Part shown: positions 57,191 through 64,000 of the stretch, piece by piece
Layout: every line of letters begins with the position of its first letter
Numbering within the stretch: the stretch's first letter is position 1
Assembly (NCBI RefSeq): GCF_016086655.4
Contig: NC_052139.2
Location: 28,090,002 to 28,154,001 of the forward strand
Length of the DNA stretch: 64,000 nt
Direction: 5' to 3'
Source: Lepeophtheirus salmonis
Taxonomy: Eukaryota > Arthropoda > Copepoda > Siphonostomatoida > Caligidae
Position numbers and translations under genes: made by a program
Notes under the pieces: model-generated
Seen by the model: only the letters and a program-made list of their open reading frames with translations
What the model was told of the DNA's origin: nothing
Databases searched by the model: none

Positions 57191-57783
57191 AGTTGTCTAC
57201 AAAATTACACTATATATTTCTATATTAGCGATATAAGACTGGCATTTTTACAGCTTATGAATCAACAGAGGGGTCGCAAATCGGTCCTTAATTTGAAACC
57301 AAAAGATATTGCTTATATATTGCGCACGAAAAAATTGATTTATGTTTTGAAAACGAAAAATCAAAAATCGTGGTCTGGACCAAAATATCAGTCCAAATCG
57401 CTGTTGAAAAATTCACTCAAGATTGCACAAAAATTATGTCTTGAAGCGCGTCTCAACACTAGACGCCATAGCTCTTTACTAGACATAACACCAAAGATAT
57501 TTTTTTTAAAAAGGGCAACACAGATTAATTTGTTAATGGTTTTTGTGAATCAGTAAGGAGGAGAACGTCATGTGCTCTTGTCAAAATAAATAAAGAGAGG
57601 GTCACGTGGCACGGGGTGTGACTGAGCGAACGTCGGAGTTCATTTATTCGTCATTATTAGATTTGTCTCCATCTACATACTATAATGTATATTTGGACAA
57701 ATAGATCTATATGGATATAATTAATTTGATCCGAGATCAAAGAAAATAGAGTTTGGAATATTTTGATGTATGAATATTAGGGC

Positions 57784-58277
57784 TACTACGGTACGGGGTT
57801 GTACCGCGGTTCGGTACGTTTTTACCTTCGGTACGGTACGCTGTATATACAATCATATATTTAAAAAAATTTAAGTTATAAAATTTGGGCTATTTTTTTA
57901 ACTAATAGTTTTGGATTGTGAGCCAAGGTTTTAATCCATAAACATCCATTTAAAAGGGAAATAATTTATGTATTTGCTTATATAGAATAAGAGAAATGAA
58001 TTACAAGTTGATAAAATACATCCCAGTTGTCTCAACCCAGTCGAATTGGGGAGGAATGATTGAAATAATTTTTCCAATGTTTCCAAGTTAGCCTGTCGAT
58101 ACATCGCAACTAATGGTACATGAGTATCAAGTGAAATTATTTTTTCTACAGCTGGCGATATTGTGTTGTGACTAATAATCGGTTTTTATTTTTACCGGAA
58201 AATGCAGACAAGCTCATTTTTTTTAACATTTTACAAAATACCGTACCGAACCGTGTACCGTGGGTTTAGCGTACCAA
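57784..58277. mobile_element. hAT-like MITE with GGTACGG-rich ends
   Basis: The left end has CTACTACGGTACGGGGTTGT followed by ACCGCGGTTCGGTACG. The complement of the right end has CACGGTACACGGTTCGGTAC. About 490 bp, noncoding inside. Ends of this style are found in nonautonomous hAT elements of animals. It abuts the transposase remnant at 58278. Confidence 0.6.
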
Positions 58278-58676
58278 AACCATCAGAGTGGCTATCCATG
58301 AAGATATGGGCATGAATTTCTATGTCCGAAGACTAAGGCACCTGCTCAGCAAAAAAGACTCGAGAGGGTCAAGAAAATCTGGTGGGGTGCCCTCAAGAGG
58401 AAGACCAATGCGGCCCTGCACCTCAATGTTGAGTCCCTCAAAGCTACCATGGACAAAGAGTGGACAGACTACCCTGAAGAGAATATCAAGAAAGCGTGTG
58501 CCATCATTAGGGCCAGAATCGAGACCTTCATTGTCCAGTGGAAGCCATATTAATTATAAAACTTCTGTATCCCACCTCTCAAAAAAAAAGTTCATAAAAA
58601 AATCCTAAAAATATAAAGATACACGAACTTAATTCAACATTTTTCGGACAACTCCTTTTTGACTCCCCACTCTGTA
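58278..58676 (+). pseudogene. DD37D transposase with N- and C-terminal parts fused by deletion
   Basis: The first frame reads IRVAIHEDMGMNFYVRRLRH, then LLSKK. In another frame the C-terminal part follows at once: NVESLKATMDKEWTDYPEEN, then CAIIRARIETFIVQWKPY and a stop at 58551-58553. The whole catalytic core is gone. The right end ACTCCCCACTCTGTA matches that of 17540-17842. Confidence 0.75.
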
Positions 58677-58749
58677 TATGTTTGTCAGCTGTCAGACAAT
58701 TGGTTCGTGAAATATAGTATTATAAGTGAAGCAACTATTTATATACATA

Positions 58750-59599
58750 TACAGGGAGCGGGGATCAAATTGTCGCCAAAATATTTTTCTACAAAAAACA
58801 ACACAAAATATACATTTTTTAACTTTTGTATTGAAAATCAAAACTATGACGAGCATATAGGTATGGAGTAGCCATTCATTCGATATAATCACCGTTGGCA
58901 TCGATAAAAGCCTCAATACGGCCTCTGAACCGGCTGCAGGCTCTTCTGAACATCTCATTGTCCATGTTGCCGAATACCTCCTTGACGGAGTCCATCAGGC
59001 TTGCCTTGGGGCTATGGGGATGTCTGTTAGTATGTTTCTCGACATAGCCCCAGACAAAATAGTCCAAAGGATTAAGGTTGGGAGAGTTAGGAGGCCACAA
59101 ATCCTTGGTTACGACGTCATAACAGTTCTCAGTTAACCACTGCATGGAGATTTTGGACACATGGCAGGGTGCTGAGTCCTGTTGCCACACCCAGGGCCTG
59201 TCACCTTATCGACAAAGTCGGTGTCCCTGACCTTCCTGTCGGTGCCCTCCTCCTTGGGTGCCCTCTTTATGGTGGCATCAACATCCCAGGTGTTCTCTTG
59301 CATCTTACGGATACGCTGAACAGTCCGTAAATTCACTCCTAAGGTTGAAGCAATCGTTGAATTGGAGATTTCACCTCCATTATTAACCAATGCCATGACT
59401 ACGGCGGACCTCGAAAGCTCCTCGTTCCACTTATAGCTCTTTATCTCCTCATATGATGACGGTATGATGCTAACTGAACTACGTATCGTCAGCTGACAAG
59501 AATAGCTTTCCTATTTGGTAACCGGTTTTTTATTTGATAATGTCGTCTTCAAGTTATCAAGGTTTAAAGTAGGCAACAATTTGATCCCCGCTCCCTGTA
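58750..59599 (-). mobile_element. DD37D element with perfect-length terminal repeats, core deleted
   Basis: 28-bp terminal repeats differ at one base. The left reads TACAGGGAGCGGGGATCAAA and then TTGTCGCC; the complement of the right ends TTGTTGCC. TA flanks are present on both sides. The element is 846 bp between the TA sites. Its well kept ends contrast with the broken transposase, so it may have moved as a nonautonomous copy. Confidence 0.9.
58876..59400 (-). pseudogene. DD37D transposase, core deleted
   Basis: The N-terminal part reads MALVNNGGEISNSTIASTLG, then VNLRTVQRIRKM (helix-turn-helix) and TDRKVRDTDFVDKV. The frame then jumps to WQQDSAPCHVSKISMQWL (second Asp), NSPNLNPLDYFVWGYVEKHT (third Asp, 37 residues later by count) and RGRIEAFIDANGDYIE at the end. 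The deletion removes the first Asp region and shifts the frame. Confidence 0.85.
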
Positions 59600-62036
59600 T
59601 TTTTTTAAATGGTGTATTCATTCTTACTAACAAAATGGCTTTAGAACAAATTGGAAATATCCATTATGTTCAATTTACATTGAATATTAAGTAAAGTCAA
59701 AAATATTTTGCAGAGGGAAGTTGAAGTATGAAGGGATCACATAAGAAAGGGTAGACACGTCCAAGTCAGACATTGATTTGTAAGGACCACCCTAATATTT
59801 ATAAGTGAAAAGCAAAGCTTTTTATTCCATTGATTTTGAAAAGAGTATGTAACTATTATTAATATTATTCTTTCAAAAAGGAACTTTGTGATTGAATTTT
59901 GAAATTTGATAACCACCTATCATTATTTTTGATTCTTTTTGACTACTACACAAATACAAAATAACAAATGTATACATATATTCAAAGCAGCAGATCAATC
60001 TGGATCAAGGGTCTCTTTAAAATCTATCTATAAACCCCATGGGATCAGACAAAACAATATTTATTATCATAAAAATAGTAATATGTTGGATAATAAAAAG
60101 GACCCCCATAGAGGATTGAGGGACTCTTCAGAAGTGAAATCGTTTAAGCTCCAGACTAAAAAATAAAGAATAAACACGCGCAAACAGAGACTCGGTTAAT
60201 TATACGTAGTTTGAGCCTTTATTCATATTTTGTGTGGAGTGATGTGTCCACTTGAGACAATTGAGTCGAACCCAGTGGAGTCGTTAAGAATCCACTACAA
60301 AAAAATGGAGAGAAAATAAAGTATACACGAACCATCTTTGGTGTTTTTGAGAGCACAGTTAAAGGAAACTGACCCAAAAAAAATTGAAGGATTTACAATA
60401 TGATGATCGCATTTTGATAAGTGTGTACGAGAATGTTCTGAAAAGTATCCGACCTAACAGAGATACAAGATATTTTTTCTGAATTTGTCAACCTTTGTAA
60501 CTCTACAACCTTTTCCCAGGGACCCAGGTAACCCGTCGGCGTTTTTATCTGCAAAATAATTGTTGACGAGACACTTTTTGTCTTTGACTCAATTACTCCA
60601 AATTGGATTGACCTACATGCGTCAAATTTCCCACAACAAGCCTTTTTATGTCTGCTATTATGTGAAGCTATTGAAAGGCTGCACTTTCAAAAACTAATCT
60701 TATATGACAGTTTGATACACAGTTTTGTATATTTTCACAAATACAATCACATCAACTCACTCAAACGACTATTACCGAACAACTGTACGTTTAAAATGGC
60801 TGAAACTTTGGTGAGTGACTGACAACAGATGCTAGATAGTTGTGACTCGCTATTATTTACGGGTTGAGCTCGGAAGCTTTACAGACCACTCTCAAACACA
60901 TTTAAAAAAGGATGGCTTGTTTGGAAAGAACAGTGAATGCATTTTTCTGTAAGTAAAGAAGGAAGGAGATAATTAAGAACCAACAAATTCATCTAGGTAT
61001 AGGCTGATTAAAAAATTCAGGATGAGATGGGCATTAATAAAAGTACTATTTTAACAAACATTCAAAGCACACGGATTTCTCGCACTGCCGCACCTCTTCT
61101 CCAAATTTGTGTAAGCCTGTTTTAATTTGACACTGCTGCCTGTGTGGAAAAATACCGATTCACCCTAAGCAATGGCTTGAAAAAGTATTATTTATGGACT
61201 CGGCTCCGTAATAGCGAATAAGAAGTCCTGGACTTTTGAGACCATGTGTTATTACAAATTGATGTATGGTTATTGTCCTTCCTGTATTCCATGAAAATCA
61301 CGTTACTGTGACTTAGTATTCCTACTCCAAGACTTGGGTATGCACTCTGTATATTTGGATTGATTTCATCCAGAATCATAATGATCTGCACATAAAATGG
61401 TTAAATGGGGTTTTCTCAATACATCAAGGAGCTCTTCTATCTCTCTCTCTCTCCCTCCCCCTAAAAAAGACATCAAAAGAAATCTAGGGGAACAACTCCA
61501 AGGCATTGTTGTTCTTTAGTCTTCCTCACGTTAAAAAAGAGAAAAATTATGCAAATTTTTTGATCATATATTTTACATAAATAGAACAAGAAAGGAACTA
61601 TGAACATCTACTCTTTCAATTTATACTTTATGTATATTGTATATTCAAAGAGCATTTCTGTCGTTTAACACTCCCGGCAGTCAAATTGAACTCTCGAGCA
61701 ATCTACATATATATGTAGATTACCAAAATTGAATGGACAATTCCTTAACTGTTTTTGGATGTTTGTATATAGGGTTCAATAATTATAATACAAATATATG
61801 GTATATTAGGATGACCCAAGGATTATAGAATAAAAAATAAATTTCAAATTATACTTTCTTTCGTGCAAGAAAATTGCTCTTTGAAATGATGCTATCAGCG
61901 AAAAATTGCCCGTGAGTATACTGCATGAATTGTGATTTATCTATCAATTTCCGCTCATCTTAGTATATGTTGATAGTTTTGCCCATATGACAATTGTCCT
62001 CTGGTATCTTGACATGAGCGGAAAATTCCTCACAAT
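59600..62036. other. no gene recognised; possible mariner leader and simple repeats
   Basis: AATGTTCTGAAAAGTATCCG near 60432 and a later ATGGCTGAAACTTTGGTGAG near 60798 look like the leader and start of another mariner copy, but no transposase follows. A CT run lies at 61436-61455. Confidence 0.4.
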
Positions 62037-62756
62037 TATGGGGAGATGTCCATTGAATTATGAACACGTGTTTATTCACTAATTTATTAAGTTTGAACGA
62101 TTGAAATTAACTCATATTCGGATATATTAAAGCTTCAATATTTAGTTACAAAACAAAACAAACCAGAGATCTCTAGCTTACATACAAGTCGAGAAAATGA
62201 CACTTGAACGTGAACTACGAATTTCTATTCACTCTCCAAGCAGGTTAAGGTCTCCAGGACCACCGTCTACGCCAGTAGCAAGTCCAAACATTGGATAGGA
62301 AGAAAGGCTCTGTTAAAATGGCAATCCCCGCAAGTCCATGAGGGTCCATTCAAGAGATCTCGAGGGTTCATACAAGAAACGAAAGAAACCCATCCTCTCT
62401 TTTTTGACACTTTTGCCACCCTTACAAAACTGATTTCAACTTTCTCGACAACACATTTTGGGTGTATGTCAAGGGAAAGGCCTGCAGTATCCTTTATCCA
62501 AACATTGGGGCCCCTAAAGCCACTGTCAGACAGCACTGGGCGTATGACAGAAAACTACATCTGCAGCGGGTAGCATGCCTTCTACCGCCGCCTGGAAACC
62601 ATCATTTCTTCAAATTTCGGCTACATTTAGTATTAACATAGACATATATAACATTTTATAGTATTAATTTTGTTGAAATTCTATTGTTAATTAATAAATT
62701 ATATATTGTTGAAGTTTAAAATTCAAAGTATTTGCATTTTAATGCACCACTCAGTA
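62037..62756 (+). mobile_element. family A DD37D element in plus orientation, core deleted
   Basis: The right end, complemented, reads TACTGAGTGGTGCATTAAAA. The left end TATGGGGAGATGTCCATTGA is the eroded partner. Transposase start ATGACACTTGAACGTGAA at 62197 gives MTLERELRISIHSPSRL. Then, after frame changes: FWVYVKGKACSILYPNIG, APKATVRQHWA and FYRRLETIISSNFGYI. The segment with the first and second catalytic Asp is absent. Confidence 0.8.
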
Positions 62757-63671
62757 TATATGAAACATGCATTCATTTTTATTTTCCTTTCTTTGACCAA
62801 CTAATGGATACTTTTAGATCATAAGTTGAAAATAACTAAAATTGATGCGATCAGAGCTAGTTTTATAGAACTGTCAAAATGGCGTCGACAATTTACGGTG
62901 TTAATTACAGACGACTTTCAACGTTCAAGTCTTTAACGTCTCATGTAATTTCCTTTGGTCTCAAAGTAGATCGCTCAGTTTGCTATATAAACAATAATGA
63001 AGATCTTATATGTAATTTATAATAATGTTCGTTCCTTCTTCTCATCGATTTTCTATAATCCATTATTATGAATTTTTTTTTAAAGTGGTGGTTATTACTC
63101 CTTTATTTCCATTGAAATTCATTTTATACCCCTTCTAAACGTCGAGGGCATTTACTACCATATATATATATATATATATAATATTATTATTGTGTGAATA
63201 TGGATTTGATCGTATTTCCATATTGGATTTCAAAATCAATAGATGTAGTGGCCAGATCGTCTTTTTATAACATATCATAGCATATAATATAACTATTTGA
63301 GACCTCATATCAAATTGGTTTTTTATTTATAATAAATAAGTAAATACCCTACTTCTAACATAAGGGGAGACCCTAACATTGAATTGTGGGGGGGATTAAT
63401 GTATTTGATATTTGATATCCAATCGCAATCATATTATAGTATTATGTCCCACATCAATGTAAAGTCCTCTTCCAACTTTTATACACGTAAATATACAGAC
63501 TCGTAGTATTGGAGTGTCCTTAAATAATAACCGGTAGTTGCATAAATACGCGGACTAATTTTTAAACACTTATATCTCGAGGTTCCGTGCCCGGAAATAA
63601 AAAATCCAGCACAAGTAACTCGGAAAATCTTTTGGCTTTGTTTTTCTTAATCGCATCAAACAAAGTCTTTT
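62757..63671. other. no gene recognised
   Basis: AT-rich sequence with a TA run at 63160-63180. Confidence 0.45.
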
Positions 63672-64000
63672 ATGATGAATGACGAGGCCAAACGTCATAT
63701 GGTTGCCACTCTCTCCCACGCCGGTAGGTCTGTCAAAGAGATAATCAAGGACACTGGACTATCCAGAACTACTGTGCTCAAGATCCAGAAGCTTGTCAAG
63801 GAGGGAAAATATCTTAAGGAGGGTGTTCGGACCGGCAGACCAAGGAAAATCAATGTGGATGAGGTGAAGGAGGTCTTCACAAAAACATTTGCCCACCTCA
63901 ATCACCTGATTTGAATCCCCTTGACTACAGTGTGTGGTGGCAAATTGAGAAGAAGGCCTGTGCTACCCGCCATCCGAATTTGGACTCATTGAAGGTAAGC
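63672..64000 (+). pseudogene. DD37D transposase, core deleted, runs off the window end
   Basis: MMNDEAKRHMVATLSHAGRS starts a clear helix-turn-helix domain (VKEIIKDTGLSRTTVLKIQK, then TGRPRKINVDEVKEVF). At about 63880 the reading jumps, in another frame, to CPPQSPDLNPLDYSVWWQIE (third Asp) and KKACATRHPNLDSLK at the window edge. The first two Asp regions are deleted. Confidence 0.8.

Noticed and set aside
56990..57556. 188-codon plus-strand open frame as a host gene
   Set aside because: It overlaps a dispersed repeat also present at 16262 and 16590, where the frame is full of stops. The composition is AT-driven and no domain is visible.

Overview
This window looks like nuclear DNA from an arthropod, most likely a caligid copepod such as a salmon louse. 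It is AT-rich and gene-poor, has short introns with GT..AG ends, and is saturated with decayed mariner-like DNA transposons, mostly of the DD37D (maT-like) type. The species assignment is an inference from the transposon mix; I could not test it. I see no tRNA, rRNA, CRISPR or bacterial-type operon.

One host gene stands out. It lies on the minus strand at 26402-29174 and is predicted to encode an 893-residue secreted protein. A TATA box and initiator precede a tiny first coding exon (MKTL), a 91-bp intron and one long exon. After a signal peptide, a Lys/Glu-rich stretch and a Gly/Ser-rich arm, the protein has two 344-residue blocks. Each block has 38 cysteine-led units: 28 of 8 residues and 10 of 12. 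The first block is acidic (type CSTVNEQQ) and the second basic (type CQNVPRQQ), and they are joined by a Tyr-Gly-Ala-Pro hinge. The order of short and long units in the basic block is the exact mirror image of that in the acidic block, so all 80 cysteines fall into 40 registered pairs if the chain folds back at the hinge. I propose a self-zipping, disulfide-laddered antiparallel hairpin used in cuticle or another extracellular matrix. This is the most unusual thing in the window.

Most other recognisable sequence is mobile-element debris. Family A is DD37D with TACCGAGTGGTCCATT ends; it has at least seven copies, and the four complete or nearly complete ones are 0.7-0.84 kb. Family B is DD37D with TACAGGGTTGATTTTATT ends and has five copies. 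Family C is DD37D, with two copies. There are several single DD37D copies, including a nearly complete 1.28-kb element at 14973-16248, plus one DD41D (rosa-like) element at 8821-10095 and three or more DD34D remnants. No transposase is intact: stops, frameshifts, lost catalytic Asp residues and deleted cores are the rule.

Three further repeat classes recur. Family X has GC-rich ends with the hairpin GGGGGCTATAGCCCCC around an AT-rich core of degenerate subrepeats. Family R is a dispersed motif around TCAGCTGCAAGCAGCTGTGA, with five copies clustered at 37.6-38.6 kb. Family M is a roughly 200-bp inverted-repeat element. Degenerate tandem arrays lie at 48.9-49.5 kb and 51.6-53.1 kb. The remaining stretches are AT-rich and I recognise no gene in them.
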